Origin: Piscirickettsiaceae bacterium
Lineage (GTDB): Bacteria; Pseudomonadota; Gammaproteobacteria; Nitrosococcales; Methylophagaceae
NCBI GenBank assembly: GCA_024685975.1
Contig: JAIBDZ010000010.1
Span: 1-48,669, forward strand
Direction of reading: 5' to 3'
Length of the DNA: 48,669 bases
The position numbers and the translations under genes are program-made. The notes below the pieces were generated by a model that did not search any database, had not been told where the DNA came from, and saw only the letters and a program-made list of their open reading frames with translations. Shown one piece after another: positions 30,312 to 43,929 of this stretch. Numbering within the stretch: the stretch's first letter is position 1; each line of letters starts with the position of its first letter.

Positions 30312-31037
30312 TCAACATTGATGCTCATCATCTAATTTATAGGTTTCTCTACAGCTCTCACACTCAACGATGTTAATAGTAGAGTTGCACCAAAAACAAT
30401 ATGGATAATTTTTTTCATCAAAGATCAAAGTTTCAAATTTACATTGAGGACATTCAAGAGTACCTGAAAATTCTGCCGGTAATTCCATACTCTCAGGATC
30501 CCAGTCAGGCCATTGCTTTTGAAGCCATTTTTCTAACCTAATTTCAGCAATATTTGTCCGCTCATTATATTTTAAAACAATAGCTTGAATACTTTGTAAT
30601 TGCTCAGTGTCGATATCGTCACACAGCCTCTCCTCAAGGATAGATTCCACAAAAAAAAGAACAAATTTAAAACATTCTGAAATGACTTTCTCATCTTCCT
30701 CTTTTCTGTCATAACGATAATGTTCTATTTGATTCCTTCTTTTTTGTATCTTTTTTATAACCTTGATTGGCTCTTCCGGTAAGCTTAACTTTAAATTCTC
30801 TAATCTAATCAGTATTTCAGCAAAGCTCACCGTTAAAGATTCATCCGTTATCTTCTTATCAATATTCCTATAAATAAGAATTGGATTTACACGATAAAGA
30901 TATTCTTTTAATAAAAGTTCTATTGCATGAAAAAGAGTAAGAATTGTATGTTTTCTGGAACTAGCATCATCATTTTTTACAAAATGGTTAATCCCTACAC
31001 TTAACGAATCAATAGCATTCTCATATATCTCTCTCAT
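30312..31037 (-). CDS. HEPN-like domain protein with C-terminal zinc ribbons (accessory gene)
   Basis: This is a 241-residue protein not recognised by name. The N-terminal half is all-helical with TLFHAIELLLKEYLYR (33-48) and RNQIEH (101-106), which fits the RX4-6H motif of HEPN ribonuclease-type domains. The C-terminus has a CPQC...CFWC zinc ribbon (C196, C199, C214, C217) and a second CESC...HQC cluster (C226, C229, H239, C241). Base use is clearly more AT-rich than in its neighbours (many AAT, ATA and AGA codons), suggesting transfer. The ATG at 31037 has AAGGAG 5 bases upstream. It starts 30 bases after glmU and may be co-transcribed with it. Confidence 0.75.
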   Translation of the reverse strand: MREIYENAIDSLSVGINHFVKNDDASSRKHTILTLFHAIELLLKEYLYRVNPILIYRNIDKKITDESLTVSFAEILIRLENLKLSLPEEPIKVIKKIQKRRNQIEHYRYDRKEEDEKVISECFKFVLFFVESILEERLCDDIDTEQLQSIQAIVLKYNERTNIAEIRLEKWLQKQWPDWDPESMELPAEFSGTLECPQCKFETLIFDEKNYPYCFWCNSTINIVECESCRETYKLDDEHQC

Positions 31038-31067
31038 CAAAACTCCTTATCCGTCTTTACATGCTTC

Positions 31068-32432
31068 CTACTTCTTCTTAACCGGCCTCTTCCACCCTTT
31101 AATCGTCCGAGTTTCAGACTTAGTCAGGGTCAAAGCATCCGACTCCGCATTCTTACGAATCGTCGAACCAGCCCCAATCGTCGAGTCATCTTCTAAGATA
31201 ACAGGCGCCACCAATTGAGTATCCGATCCCACAAAAACCCGATCACCAATCACCGTACGATGTTTATTCGCACCGTCATAATTACAGGTAATCGTTCCTG
31301 CCCCAATATTCACATCTGCGCCCATATCGGTATCGCCAATATAGCTCAAATGATTCACTTTTGATCCATGTCCAATATTGGCATTTTTAGTTTCGACAAA
31401 GTTACCTATTTTCGCTTTATCCGCTAACACTGTACCTGGGCGAAGACGAGCAAATGGGCCGATATTAGCATGACGTCCAACCACGGATGAGTCGATCATA
31501 CTGTTTGGTAAAATGATTGTTCCTTCGCCAATTTCTGCATCTTTAATAATGCAATTAGCGCCGATCTCAACACCGGTTTCAATCTTCACTTTTCCTTCAA
31601 AAATCACATTAATATCGATCACAACATCATTGGCGATATCGACTTCACCACGAATATCAATCCGGTCAGGATCCATTAATGTCACACCCGCGGTCATTAA
31701 TTTATCGGCTTGTTTATATTGATAACAGCGTTCTAATTCTGCCAATTGTAATCGGTTATTCACGCCCGCGACTTCTGTTTCATCTTCAACACACACTGTT
31801 TTGATCGTCATTTTTTCGGCAACGGCTAAAGCAATCATATCAGTGAGGTAGTACTCACCTTGTGCATTATTATTACTGAGATTATCAAGCGAAGTGAGTA
31901 ACCACTTACTCGGTATCACCATAATACCGCTATTGACTTCCTCTATTAATAAAGTCGCAGGATCCGCATCTTTTTGTTCTGTAATACAGATAACCTCACC
32001 AGCGGCATCACGAACAATACGTCCATAGCCTGTTGGATCATCAAGTTTTGTTGTCAGCACGCCAAGTTCATCTGCCTCGACACAATCAAGCAAGGCTTGT
32101 AGAGTGTTCACTTCGGTAAGCGGCACATCACCATATAACACCAAGGTTTTGTCTGAATCCGTCATGGCAGATTTGGCCTGCATAACAGCATGGCCTGTGC
32201 CAAGTTGCTCGGTTTGCATCACATGGTTCACATCGAGCTTATCTAATAATGGCAAGACTTGTTCTGCACCATTACCTGCCACTATGGTGAGCTTTTTGGG
32301 CTTGAGTTTTTTTGCAGTATCGACGACATGTTCGACTAATGGTTTACCAGCTAACGCATGCATTACTTTCGCTTTAGCCGACTTCATGCGAGTCCCTTTA
32401 CCCGCCGCTAAAATCACAATACTCAATGACAT
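31068..32432 (-). CDS. glmU: Bifunctional GlcNAc-1-P uridyltransferase / GlcN-1-P acetyltransferase
   Basis: This 454-residue enzyme makes UDP-GlcNAc for peptidoglycan and lipopolysaccharide. The N-terminal nucleotidyltransferase has VILAAGKGTRM. The C-terminal left-handed beta-helix of hexapeptide repeats includes GPFARLRPGT, KIGNFVETKNA and the active-site region NYDGANKHRT. I chose the ATG at 32432, which matches the family N-terminus; the frame extends four codons further to a TTG. It lies downstream of atpC behind a terminator, a common order. Confidence 0.97.
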   Translation of the reverse strand: MSLSIVILAAGKGTRMKSAKAKVMHALAGKPLVEHVVDTAKKLKPKKLTIVAGNGAEQVLPLLDKLDVNHVMQTEQLGTGHAVMQAKSAMTDSDKTLVLYGDVPLTEVNTLQALLDCVEADELGVLTTKLDDPTGYGRIVRDAAGEVICITEQKDADPATLLIEEVNSGIMVIPSKWLLTSLDNLSNNNAQGEYYLTDMIALAVAEKMTIKTVCVEDETEVAGVNNRLQLAELERCYQYKQADKLMTAGVTLMDPDRIDIRGEVDIANDVVIDINVIFEGKVKIETGVEIGANCIIKDAEIGEGTIILPNSMIDSSVVGRHANIGPFARLRPGTVLADKAKIGNFVETKNANIGHGSKVNHLSYIGDTDMGADVNIGAGTITCNYDGANKHRTVIGDRVFVGSDTQLVAPVILEDDSTIGAGSTIRKNAESDALTLTKSETRTIKGWKRPVKKK

Positions 32433-32530
32433 TTTTATATCCAAATTTAGTGGTAAATTAAAATCTATTCTAACAACAAATCATGAGTTGATAAGTGTCG
32501 TAACTCACTCTTTGCTAGTTTCAATAAGAC

Positions 32531-32561
32531 AAAAAAAAGGCCATCTTTCGATAGCCTTTTT
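32531..32561 (-). terminator. Terminator after the ATP synthase operon
   Basis: AAAAAGGC/GCCTTTTT arms with an inner ATC/GAT pair, one mismatch and a TTTC loop form a hairpin. It has an A-run on one side and a T-run on the other, so it can stop either strand. It lies 30 bases past the atpC stop and separates the atp operon from glmU. Confidence 0.85.
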
Positions 32562-32590
32562 AATGATTATTTCGTATCTATGAATGCCTA

Positions 32591-33013
32591 TTAACGACCG
32601 GCGTTCTTTCTCATTCTTTCAATACTTCTCAGTTGCGCCATCGCTTCCGCGAGTTTTGCTTGCGCCTCTGTGTAATCCATTGTAGCTTCGTTATTTGCTA
32701 ATGAACGCTCTGCGGCTTCTTTTGCAGCAATCGCTGCAGCTTCATCAACATCATCAGCACGCATCGCTGTATCAGCCAAAATGGTGACAACATGCGGTTG
32801 TACTTCCAACATACCACCAGAAACGTAAAACTGCTCTTCCTTACCATTGTTAAGGACGCGCACTTCACCTGGTTTTAATGTTGTTAATAACGGTGTATGT
32901 CGAGGGTAAATACCAATTTCGCCCATTGAAGCAGACGCAAACACCGCTTCAACTAAGCCGGAGAAAATCTCCTTCTCAGCACTGACAATATCAACATGAA
33001 TGGTCATCGCCAT
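32591..33013 (-). CDS. atpC: ATP synthase epsilon subunit
   Basis: This 140-residue F1 subunit forms part of the rotor stalk and restrains ATP hydrolysis. The N-terminal beta-sandwich includes [20 protein letters not shown] and [14 protein letters not shown]. The C-terminal two-helix domain (about 90-138) contains [15 protein letters not shown]. It is the last gene of the operon, 17 bases after atpD, and is followed by a terminator. Confidence 0.97.
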   Translation of the reverse strand: MAMTIHVDIVSAEKEIFSGLVEAVFASASMGEIGIYPRHTPLLTTLKPGEVRVLNNGKEEQFYVSGGMLEVQPHVVTILADTAMRADDVDEAAAIAAKEAAERSLANNEATMDYTEAQAKLAEAMAQLRSIERMRKNAGR

Positions 33014-33030
33014 GATTTATCCCCTGTGCC

Positions 33031-34419
<1,389 letters not shown>

Positions 34420-34459
34420 TCAATACGTTTGGGCTAGCTATCAGCCCGTGTTATTTGCT

Positions 34460-35326
34460 TTATACCGCTGCGGCACCAGCAACAATTTCAGAAATCTCTT
34501 GGGTAATCGCCGCCTGACGTGCTTTGTTATACACCAATTGCAAGTCATCAATAAGATCACCCGCATTGTCTGATGCACTCTTCATCGCAATCATTCGAGA
34601 CGCTTGTTCACAAGCTGCGTTTTCCACTACACTTTGATACACCAACGATTCAATGTAACGAACCAAAAGTTGGTCTAAAACATCTTTTGCATCAGGTTCA
34701 TAAATGTAATCCCAATGATGTTTCAATTCTTCACTAGGAGCCTCAGGCATATCCGGCAGTAACTTAATGATCTTGTTGTGTTGCGTCATCGTATTAACGA
34801 ATTCGTTATACACAAGATACAAGCTATCAATGCGACCAGATTCAAATGCATCAAGCATCACTTTAATCGCACCAACCAATTCATTCGCGCTAGGTTCTTC
34901 GCCGACTTGTGTGACCTGACCGACTAAAGACACCGGTAAGCGACCGAAAAAGCTAGATGCTTTTTGCCCGATAGCACAGACATCAATATCAATGCCTTTT
35001 TCCGTTTTATCTTTAATGTCCATCATGACAGTTTTAAACAAGTTATTGTTTAAACCACCACACAAACCACGGTCAGATGACACGACAATATAACCAACAC
35101 GCGATTTTTCTTCACGTGGTTGCAAATACACATGCTTGTATTCTGGGTGTGCAAAAGCTAAATGCTGAATAACATTCAGAATTTTTTCTGCATAAGGACG
35201 CGTCGCAGCCATTTTTTCTTGGGCTTTACGCATCTTACTTGCAGCAACCATTTCCATCGCACGCGTGATCTTTTGCGTGTTTTTGATACTGCCTATCTGA
35301 GTCCGTATCTCTTTACCACTTGCCAT
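34460..35326 (-). CDS. atpG: ATP synthase gamma subunit
   Basis: This 288-residue central-shaft subunit has the conserved N-terminal coiled-coil helix ([31 protein letters not shown]) and the C-terminal helix ERMIA-like segment [37 protein letters not shown]. Together these form the rotor axle. It lies between atpA and atpD as usual. Confidence 0.98.
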   Translation of the reverse strand: MASGKEIRTQIGSIKNTQKITRAMEMVAASKMRKAQEKMAATRPYAEKILNVIQHLAFAHPEYKHVYLQPREEKSRVGYIVVSSDRGLCGGLNNNLFKTVMMDIKDKTEKGIDIDVCAIGQKASSFFGRLPVSLVGQVTQVGEEPSANELVGAIKVMLDAFESGRIDSLYLVYNEFVNTMTQHNKIIKLLPDMPEAPSEELKHHWDYIYEPDAKDVLDQLLVRYIESLVYQSVVENAACEQASRMIAMKSASDNAGDLIDDLQLVYNKARQAAITQEISEIVAGAAAV

Positions 35327-35340
35327 GGCTTACGCTCCGC

Positions 35341-36882
35341 TTACCAGCTACCAGTTGTTTTGAAGCTTTCGATAGCACTACGCATGCCACCAGAAATTTC
35401 ATCATCAAAACCACCTGTTTCATTGATTTTATCCATCAACTCAGCATGGTTTGAACCCATATACGACAATAATGCCGCTTCAAATGAGCCCACTTTATTG
35501 ACTTCAACATCATCTAAGAAGCCATCATTAGCTGCAAATAATGACACTGACATTTCAGCAATAGAAAGTGGTTTATATTGAGGTTGTTTCATCAACTCAG
35601 TGACACGTTGACCACGTTCGATTTGACTACGTGTTGCTTCATCAAGATCAGAAGCAAACTGAGCAAATGCTGCTAACTCACGATATTGCGCCAAATCAAG
35701 ACGTGTACCACCACCTAGTTTCTTAACAATCTTAGTTTGAGCTGCACCACCAACACGTGATACAGATAAACCAGCGTTAATCGCAGGACGGATACCCGAG
35801 TTGAATAAGTCAGTTTCTAAGAAGATTTGACCATCTGTAATCGAAATTACGTTAGTTGGGACGAAAGCTGATACGTCACCCGCTTGTGTTTCGATAATGG
35901 GTAATGCTGTCAACGAACCCGTTTGACCTTTTACGGCCCCACCAGTTTGTTTTTCTACATAATCAGCACTAACACGTGATGCACGCTCTAATAAACGAGA
36001 GTGAATGTAGAACACATCACCAGGGTAAGCTTCACGACCCGGTGGACGACGTAACAATAATGATACTTGACGGTAAGCCCAAGCTTGTTTAGTCAAATCA
36101 TCATAAATGATTAACGCATCTTCACCTTTATCACGGTAGTACTCACCCATTGAACAACCAGCATATGGTGCAATGAATTGTAATGCCGCTGAATCAGATG
36201 CAGACGCTGCTACGATAGTCGTATGCCCTAATGCATCATGTTCTTCTAATTTACGAACAACGTTAGCAATAGATGAGGCTTTTTGACCGATAGCAACATA
36301 AATACACTTAACACCGGTATTTTTCTGATTGATAATCGCATCAACTGCAATCGCAGTTTTACCTGTTTGACGGTCACCGATAATCAACTCACGTTGACCA
36401 CGGCCGACAGGAATCATCGCATCAACTGATTTCAAGCCAAGTTGTAGCGGTTGGTCTACAGATTGACGTGAAATAACACCAGGAGCAACTTTCTCAATAG
36501 GAGATGTTGCTTCAGCGCTGATTTCGCCTTTACCATCAATTGGATTACCTAAAGCATCGACGACACGACCTAATAAAGCTTCGCCTACCGGTACTTCTAA
36601 AATACGGCCAGTACATTTAACACTGTCGCCTTCTGTAATGTGTTGGTAGCTACCTAACACTACCGCACCGACAGAATCACGCTCTAAGTTAAGCGCCATA
36701 CCATAAGTGTTGCCAGGAAACTCTAACATTTCCCCAGCCATAACATCGGCTAAACCATGTATACGTACAATACCATCGGTTACACCAACAACCGTACCTT
36801 CCGTACGTGCTTCAGTTGTCCCATCAAAGCCTTCAATACGCTTTTTGATTAGGTCACTGATTTCTGCTGAATTGAGTTGCAT
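35341..36882 (-). CDS. atpA: ATP synthase alpha subunit
   Basis: This 513-residue regulatory F1 subunit binds nucleotide without hydrolysis. P-loop GDRQTGKT lies at 169-176, the E. coli position. [19 protein letters not shown] and the signature [17 protein letters not shown] are present. The length equals the E. coli protein. It lies 14 bases upstream of atpG. Confidence 0.99.
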   Translation of the reverse strand: MQLNSAEISDLIKKRIEGFDGTTEARTEGTVVGVTDGIVRIHGLADVMAGEMLEFPGNTYGMALNLERDSVGAVVLGSYQHITEGDSVKCTGRILEVPVGEALLGRVVDALGNPIDGKGEISAEATSPIEKVAPGVISRQSVDQPLQLGLKSVDAMIPVGRGQRELIIGDRQTGKTAIAVDAIINQKNTGVKCIYVAIGQKASSIANVVRKLEEHDALGHTTIVAASASDSAALQFIAPYAGCSMGEYYRDKGEDALIIYDDLTKQAWAYRQVSLLLRRPPGREAYPGDVFYIHSRLLERASRVSADYVEKQTGGAVKGQTGSLTALPIIETQAGDVSAFVPTNVISITDGQIFLETDLFNSGIRPAINAGLSVSRVGGAAQTKIVKKLGGGTRLDLAQYRELAAFAQFASDLDEATRSQIERGQRVTELMKQPQYKPLSIAEMSVSLFAANDGFLDDVEVNKVGSFEAALLSYMGSNHAELMDKINETGGFDDEISGGMRSAIESFKTTGSW

Positions 36883-36904
36883 CTTAATTCCTCTATACGG
36901 GCCG

Positions 36905-37438
36905 CTAGTTAATCACACTGGCCAGTCTATTCAATTTACCTAAGGCTGAACCGTCAATAATCAGGTCGCCTGCTCGAATAATCGCACCACCTAACAAACT
37001 GTCGTCAACCTCAACGTTTAATGTGACATCTCTGCCAGTACGTTTTTTCAACGCCGCTGAAATAGCTGCTTCTTGTTCTGGTGTTAGCGCTTTTGCTGCA
37101 CTCACTTCTGCTGTCATTACGTGCTCTGCTTCTGCTCGTAACACTTCAAAAATCTCAGCAATCGCTTCCAAAAGTGGCAAGCGTTTGTTATCAGCTAACA
37201 TCGTCAAAAAGTGACGCGTTTGCTCAACTGAGTTATCACCCAAGATAGACATTAAAACATCGACAACTTGTTCATCTGTAATAGATGGACTCGCGATCAT
37301 TGCTTCTATTTCAGGGTCAGCCGCGCATTGTGCAAGAATCGCCAACGACTCAGACCACGCTTTTAACTCGCCATGTTCATTTGCTATGCCAAATACTGCA
37401 TTAGCATAAGGACGAGCAATTGTAGTTGCTTCAGCCAT
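36905..37438 (-). CDS. atpH: ATP synthase delta subunit
   Basis: This 177-residue subunit attaches the peripheral stalk to F1. It begins [16 protein letters not shown] and ends with the conserved [25 protein letters not shown]. Position between atpF and atpA and the length fit the family. Confidence 0.97.
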   Translation of the reverse strand: MAEATTIARPYANAVFGIANEHGELKAWSESLAILAQCAADPEIEAMIASPSITDEQVVDVLMSILGDNSVEQTRHFLTMLADNKRLPLLEAIAEIFEVLRAEAEHVMTAEVSAAKALTPEQEAAISAALKKRTGRDVTLNVEVDDSLLGGAIIRAGDLIIDGSALGKLNRLASVIN

Positions 37439-37449
37439 CGTTTCTTCCT

Positions 37450-37920
37450 CTAGATCCGGCTTACCAATTCATCAATCAAATCGGTATGCGCCTTGTCGTC
37501 AATTTCACGGTTTAGGATCTTCGCAGCACCGGCCAATGCTATCGCACCGACTTGACCACGTAATTCGTCTTTCGCACGATTTGCATCTTGCTCAATTTCC
37601 GCATGTGCCGACGTCATAATACGTTCACCTTCAACACGTGCTGACTCTTTAGACTCATCCACAATTTCATTACCGCGGCGTTGGGCTTGAGAAATAATCT
37701 CGTTAGCCTTTTCTTTCGCTTCATGAATTACTTGTTGAGCACGCTTTTCAGCTAACTCTTGCTCATGACGACCACGTTCTGCTGCGGCTAAGCCATCTGC
37801 AATTTTTTTAGTTCGCTCTTCTAGCGCCTGCATAATTGGCGGCCAGACATATTTCATGCAAAACCAAACAAAAATAGCAAAAGCAATCGCTTGACCTATC
37901 AAGGTTGCATTCATGTTCAT
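37450..37920 (-). CDS. atpF: ATP synthase b subunit
   Basis: This 156-residue peripheral-stalk subunit has one N-terminal membrane helix (MNATLIGQAIAFAIFVWFCMKYVWPP) and a long charged helix that dimerises. Only one b-type gene is present, so the stalk is a homodimer rather than the b/b' form. Confidence 0.97.
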   Translation of the reverse strand: MNMNATLIGQAIAFAIFVWFCMKYVWPPIMQALEERTKKIADGLAAAERGRHEQELAEKRAQQVIHEAKEKANEIISQAQRRGNEIVDESKESARVEGERIMTSAHAEIEQDANRAKDELRGQVGAIALAGAAKILNREIDDKAHTDLIDELVSRI

Positions 37921-37963
37921 GCTAATACCTCTTCTTTATCGCAATAAGGTTTATAAACCAGGA

Positions 37964-38206
<243 letters not shown>

Positions 38207-38252
38207 CTACAAATAATCGAATTACTAAATTAAAAACGAAACTTATTAAATC

Positions 38253-39535
<1,283 letters not shown>

Positions 39536-39574
39536 TTTCACTGGCTTTTTTCACTAACCTAGATAAACGCTGGC

Positions 39575-39604
39575 ATTATATAGACCTGCCGTTTACTCGG
39601 TCAA
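39575..39604 (-). promoter_or_regulatory. Sigma70-type promoter for the atp operon
   Basis: On the minus strand TTGACC (39604-39599) and TATAAT (39580-39575) are separated by 18 bases. Predicted transcription starts near 39568, about 30 bases before atpI. It lies just past the parB stop, so the atp operon has its own promoter. Confidence 0.7.
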
Positions 39605-39618
39605 TGAAAATCATGGTT

Positions 39619-40476
39619 TTACTTTATTTTTTTAACAATCTTTTTCAAATCATCAATATCTGCATAATCAATAACCAGTTTCCCTTTACCACTGGCCGTG
39701 TGTTTGACGGCAAATCGATGTTCTAATTTCTCACTAATCAATTGTTCCACTTTTTCTAACTCTTCTAGTAAAGAATTATCATATTGCGGCTTATCTTTTG
39801 GTGGTCTCAACATCCGGCGAATCAATTGTTCAGTTTCACGGACCGATAACCCTCGCTCAACAATAATTTTTGCCGTGTCAGATTGAACTTGGCCTTCAAG
39901 TGGCAATAAGGCACGAGCATGGCCCATTTCTAAATCACAATTTTCTACCATTCGTTTGACATCATCATTCAAATTACGCAAACGTAATAGATTCGATACT
40001 GCGGCACGGGAACGCCCTACAGCTTCGGCTGCTTCTTGATGAGTCATTGAAAATTCTTCCCGTAGGCGAAACAAGGCGTTTGCTTCTTCCATTGGATTTA
40101 AATTTTCGCGTTGAATATTTTCAATCAGTGCCATTGCAATGGCATTTTTATCTGGCACATCACGGACTAAAGCAGGAATCGTGTCCAAACCAACCAACTG
40201 GCAAGCCCGCCAGCGGCGCTCACCCGCAATAATTTCATACCGGTCATCTTCAATAGGTCTAATAACAATCGGTTGAACTAAACCTTGTGCTCGGATCGAA
40301 TCAGCTAATTCATCTAATGATTCTTGTGACATATCAACCCGAGGTTGATATTTACCAGGCTGGATCTGCATAAGTGGAAAATACTGTAATGTATCTTGGT
40401 TCGCATCTTCTGTTTGCGTCACATCTGCTAGTAAGGCATCTAAGCCACGCCCTAAACCTCGTTTTTTAATTGCCAT
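39619..40476 (-). CDS. parB: Chromosome-partitioning protein ParB
   Basis: This 285-residue protein binds parS and spreads to form the partition complex. It begins KKRGLGRGLDALL, the N-terminal motif that contacts ParA. The CTPase/ParB domain has GERRWRACQLVG, preceded by IENIQRENLNPMEEA. The central helix-turn-helix is MTHQEAAEAVGRSRAAVSNLLRL. The C-terminal dimerisation segment ends the protein. It is 10 bases after parA. Confidence 0.97.
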   Translation of the reverse strand: MAIKKRGLGRGLDALLADVTQTEDANQDTLQYFPLMQIQPGKYQPRVDMSQESLDELADSIRAQGLVQPIVIRPIEDDRYEIIAGERRWRACQLVGLDTIPALVRDVPDKNAIAMALIENIQRENLNPMEEANALFRLREEFSMTHQEAAEAVGRSRAAVSNLLRLRNLNDDVKRMVENCDLEMGHARALLPLEGQVQSDTAKIIVERGLSVRETEQLIRRMLRPPKDKPQYDNSLLEELEKVEQLISEKLEHRFAVKHTASGKGKLVIDYADIDDLKKIVKKIK

Positions 40477-40486
40477 ACCTGTTTAC

Positions 40487-41254
40487 CTAACTTTGTTCAC
40501 GACGCATAAATTCACCAGCTAATGCCAAATAGGCAATCGAGCCGCGAGAACCGCGATCATATGTTACAACGGGAATGCCATGACTTGGCGCCTCTGCCAG
40601 CCTAACATTACGAGGAATAATAGTATGAAACACTTTTTTATCGAAATGATTAATCAATTGTCTCGATACTTGATTGGCCAAATTATTACGCGCATCGAAC
40701 ATGGTTCGAATCAAACCAGAAATGGTTAATGTTGGATTGGCACGTTGCTTGACTCGCTCGATCGTTTTTAACAATGAGGACAAGCCTTCCAAAGCATAAT
40801 ACTCACATTGAATCGGAATAATCACCCCTTTAGATGCCACCAAGGCATTTAATGTCAACATGCTTAACGATGGCGGGCAATCGATTAAAACGTAATCATA
40901 ACGGTCTTGTACTGGTACCAAGGAATTTCGAAGACGATATTCTCGCTCTGGTTCATCTAATAATTCAATTTCAGCGGCCGTCAAATCGGCATTGGTTGGA
41001 ATAACATCAAAAGAAAAATCATCACGTGAAACGATCACTTCTTCTGCACTAGCATCGCCAACCAACAAATCATAACTGCTTTTCTCGATCGGTGCTTTAT
41101 CAATACCACAGCCAGTTGTCGCATTGCCTTGTGGGTCCAAATCAATCAATAATACTTTTTTGCCATTTTCAGCCAAGGAAGCGGCTAAATTCACAGTTGT
41201 TGTCGTTTTACCAACCCCACCTTTTTGATTTGTTACAGCAAAAATATTACCCAT
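40487..41254 (-). CDS. parA: Chromosome-partitioning ATPase ParA
   Basis: This 255-residue deviant-Walker ATPase (Soj type) moves ParB-parS complexes. The motif KGGVGKTTTTVNLA lies at residues 10-23. DYVLIDCPPSLSMLTLNAL is the Walker A'/B region. The short N-terminus without an HTH indicates the chromosomal type. It sits between rsmG and parB as in most proteobacteria. Confidence 0.97.
   Translation of the reverse strand: MGNIFAVTNQKGGVGKTTTTVNLAASLAENGKKVLLIDLDPQGNATTGCGIDKAPIEKSSYDLLVGDASAEEVIVSRDDFSFDVIPTNADLTAAEIELLDEPEREYRLRNSLVPVQDRYDYVLIDCPPSLSMLTLNALVASKGVIIPIQCEYYALEGLSSLLKTIERVKQRANPTLTISGLIRTMFDARNNLANQVSRQLINHFDKKVFHTIIPRNVRLAEAPSHGIPVVTYDRGSRGSIAYLALAGEFMRREQS
41018..41033. promoter_or_regulatory. 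Possible degenerate parS-like site inside parA
   Basis: TCACGTGAAAC is an 11-base run identical to the right part of the parS consensus TGTTTCACGTGAAACA. The four leftmost bases and the last base differ. Such a run can occur by chance. Confidence 0.25.
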
Positions 41255-41277
41255 TCATTCTCACCTTGCTTACCACC

Positions 41278-41904
41278 TTAATTTTTGCTCAAAATCACCA
41301 AGTGACGCTCACTGTCATCGTCAGGAAGTCCTAACACATGCACAGAATCCAACTTAAATTCATCACCCATTTCTGCTAATTCGGCCTCGGGGTATACCCC
41401 TTTCATCAATAATAGCTGGCCAGCATCGGCACAATGTTGCTTTGCCAATGCAATAATATCAGCAATCGTCGCAAAAGCACGCGCAGTAATCAAATCAAAC
41501 TGTGACAATGATGCCTGTTCAACGCGTGCATGTACGACAGTGACATTCTCTAAACCAAGCTCTGCTTTCACTTGCTGTAAAAAGCGGGTTTTTTTCGAAT
41601 TGCTATCTAGCAATGTCACCGCCAGATCAGGACGCGCAATAGCAACCGGTATACCAGGTAATCCTCCACCTGAACCAATATCTAATAGTCGCCCATCTGA
41701 AAGATAAGGCAATATTGTCAAACTATCTAATAGGTGACGACTGACCATTTCATCAATGTTTCTGACAGAAGTGAGATTATAAACTCGGTTCCATTTCGCT
41801 AATAACGCCACATAGTCATTCAATTGCTGATATTGCTGTTCAGTAAACGTGATACCTAAGGCCTTACAACCTGATTGTATTTGAGCCATCATCGAATCAG
41901 ACAT
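41278..41904 (-). CDS. rsmG: 16S rRNA (guanine527-N7)-methyltransferase
   Basis: This 208-residue SAM enzyme (GidB) methylates G527 of 16S rRNA; its loss gives low-level streptomycin resistance. The SAM motif LLDIGSGGGLPGIPVAI, the segment DSNSKKTRFLQQV and the motif VVHARVEQ are intact. Its ATG overlaps the mnmG stop by one base, indicating coupling. Confidence 0.97.
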   Translation of the reverse strand: MSDSMMAQIQSGCKALGITFTEQQYQQLNDYVALLAKWNRVYNLTSVRNIDEMVSRHLLDSLTILPYLSDGRLLDIGSGGGLPGIPVAIARPDLAVTLLDSNSKKTRFLQQVKAELGLENVTVVHARVEQASLSQFDLITARAFATIADIIALAKQHCADAGQLLLMKGVYPEAELAEMGDEFKLDSVHVLGLPDDDSERHLVILSKN

Positions 41905-43784
41905 TAACTCGCTTCACTTTGATCGCGCTTCAAGTGTACTAATAATAATGATACTGCTGCTGGTGTCACACCCGATATCCGCGAAGCTTGTCCAATGCTA
42001 TTAGGTCTGGCATTAATCAACTTTTCTCGCACTTCATTTGATAAACCACGCACATTGTCATAGTTAATATCTAGTGGCAGTGTTGTCTCTTCATGACGCT
42101 TTAATCGTGCAATTTCATTTTGTTGACGATCAATATATCCAGCATATTTGGTGCGAATTTCTACTTGCTCCGCCACGACGTCATCAACTGCTTTCTCTTC
42201 TTGTAATAAGGTCATCAACCCTAAATAATCGACTTGAGGGCGACGTAATAAATCAAGCGCTGTACTGGCTTTGTTCAATCGCTCACCTAACACTGACTCT
42301 GCAACCGTTTGATCTTGCTTCTCAGGGCTCAGCATCACCTTATCTAAACGCGTCAGCTCGTCGGTGACCGCAGATTGTTTAGTATTAAATACTGCCCAAC
42401 GTTGGTCATCGACTAAACCTAGTTCACGTCCTTTCGGCGTTAAACGCATATCAGCATTATCTTCACGCAACATCAATCGATATTCAGCCCGACTCGTAAA
42501 CATACGGTAAGGCTCTTGTGTGCCAGACGTGATCAAATCATCAATCATTACACCGATATAAGCTTCATCTCGTCGAGGAGACCACGGTGCTAACTCTCTC
42601 GCTTGCAAACCAGCATTCAAACCAGCAATCAAACCTTGCGCTGCCGCTTCTTCATAGCCCGTTGTGCCATTGATTTGACCCGCGAAAAACAAACCTGCCA
42701 TGTGTTTTGTTTCAAGCCAAGGTTGTAAATCCCTCGGGTCAAAATAATCATATTCAATCGCATAACCTGGGCGAGTAATATGGGCATTTTCTAACCCTTT
42801 CATCGACCGCACAATCTCATATTGCACATCAAAGGGAAGACTCGTCGAAATACCATTAGGATAGACTTCGCCGCAATTTAAGCCTTCAGGCTCGAGGAAG
42901 ATTTGATGTGACGTTCTGTCTGCAAAACGAACCACTTTATCTTCAATTGACGGACAATAACGGGGCCCAATGCCTTCAATCTCACCACTATACATTGGTG
43001 AGCGGTCTAAATTCGCTCGAATAACATCATGGGTCGCTTCATTAGTATGCGTAATGTGGCAAGAAATTTGTGCGGGATGATCTGCCGCTTTTCCTAAAAA
43101 GGAAAAAACAGGGGTCGGCGTATCGCCAGGTTGTTCAGTTAGCTGACTATAATCAATGCTCTGTGTTGCAATACGAGGCGGCGTACCTGTTTTTAAACGG
43201 TCAACCCGAAAGGGTAAAGCGCGAAGTCGTTCAGCCAAACCAATAGAGGCAGGATCACCAGCACGACCACCACCATGACTTTTTAAGCCAATATGAATTA
43301 AACCGCCCAAAAAAGTCCCAACAGTCAATACCACTGCCTTCGCTGAAAAACGCAATCCCACTTGGGTGACAACACCTACGACACGATCTTGTTCAACAAT
43401 CAAATCATCGACCGTTTGTTGAAACAAATATAAATTTTCTTGTGATTCTAAGGCTGTTCGTATCGCTGCTTTATAACGGACTCGATCTGCTTGCGCTCGC
43501 GTTGCACGAACGGCCGGGCCTTTACTGGCATTTAAGATCCTAAATTGAATACCACCAAGATCAGCAGCTTGTGCCATCGCACCGCCTAGCGCATCGATCT
43601 CTTTTACCAAATGGCCTTTACCAATACCACCAATCGCGGGGTTACAACTCATCTGACCTAAGGTCTCGATGTTTTGCGTTAATAATAAGGTTTTAACACC
43701 TTGACGCGCTGATGCTAGCGCCGCCTCAGTACCGGCGTGACCGCCTCCCACCACAATTACATCATAATGATCTTGATAAGCCAT
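41904..43784 (-). CDS. mnmG: tRNA uridine 5-carboxymethylaminomethyl modification enzyme MnmG
   Basis: This 626-residue FAD protein (GidA) works with MnmE on wobble uridine. The N-terminal FAD loop is [12 protein letters not shown]. The signatures [11 protein letters not shown] and [16 protein letters not shown] and the C-terminal [17 protein letters not shown] are all present. I start at the ATG (43784); the frame continues three codons to a TTG. It heads the mnmG-rsmG-parA-parB cluster. Confidence 0.98.
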   Translation of the reverse strand: MAYQDHYDVIVVGGGHAGTEAALASARQGVKTLLLTQNIETLGQMSCNPAIGGIGKGHLVKEIDALGGAMAQAADLGGIQFRILNASKGPAVRATRAQADRVRYKAAIRTALESQENLYLFQQTVDDLIVEQDRVVGVVTQVGLRFSAKAVVLTVGTFLGGLIHIGLKSHGGGRAGDPASIGLAERLRALPFRVDRLKTGTPPRIATQSIDYSQLTEQPGDTPTPVFSFLGKAADHPAQISCHITHTNEATHDVIRANLDRSPMYSGEIEGIGPRYCPSIEDKVVRFADRTSHQIFLEPEGLNCGEVYPNGISTSLPFDVQYEIVRSMKGLENAHITRPGYAIEYDYFDPRDLQPWLETKHMAGLFFAGQINGTTGYEEAAAQGLIAGLNAGLQARELAPWSPRRDEAYIGVMIDDLITSGTQEPYRMFTSRAEYRLMLREDNADMRLTPKGRELGLVDDQRWAVFNTKQSAVTDELTRLDKVMLSPEKQDQTVAESVLGERLNKASTALDLLRRPQVDYLGLMTLLQEEKAVDDVVAEQVEIRTKYAGYIDRQQNEIARLKRHEETTLPLDINYDNVRGLSNEVREKLINARPNSIGQASRISGVTPAAVSLLLVHLKRDQSEAS

Positions 43785-43929
43785 TGCTTTCAACCTAAAA
43801 CGATTTACGTAACTTTATATTTTAACATGGAACGTTGTTTTATTAGCAAAAATCACAAGTTAGCTTCACTCACATAATATTATCAGGCATATTATGGCAA
43901 TTAATTAAGCGAAACCAATGAGATAATGT

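Noticed and set aside
43785-43929. oriC upstream of mnmG, as in E. coli
   Set aside because: Only 145 bases, with no DnaA-box cluster and no GATC repeats.
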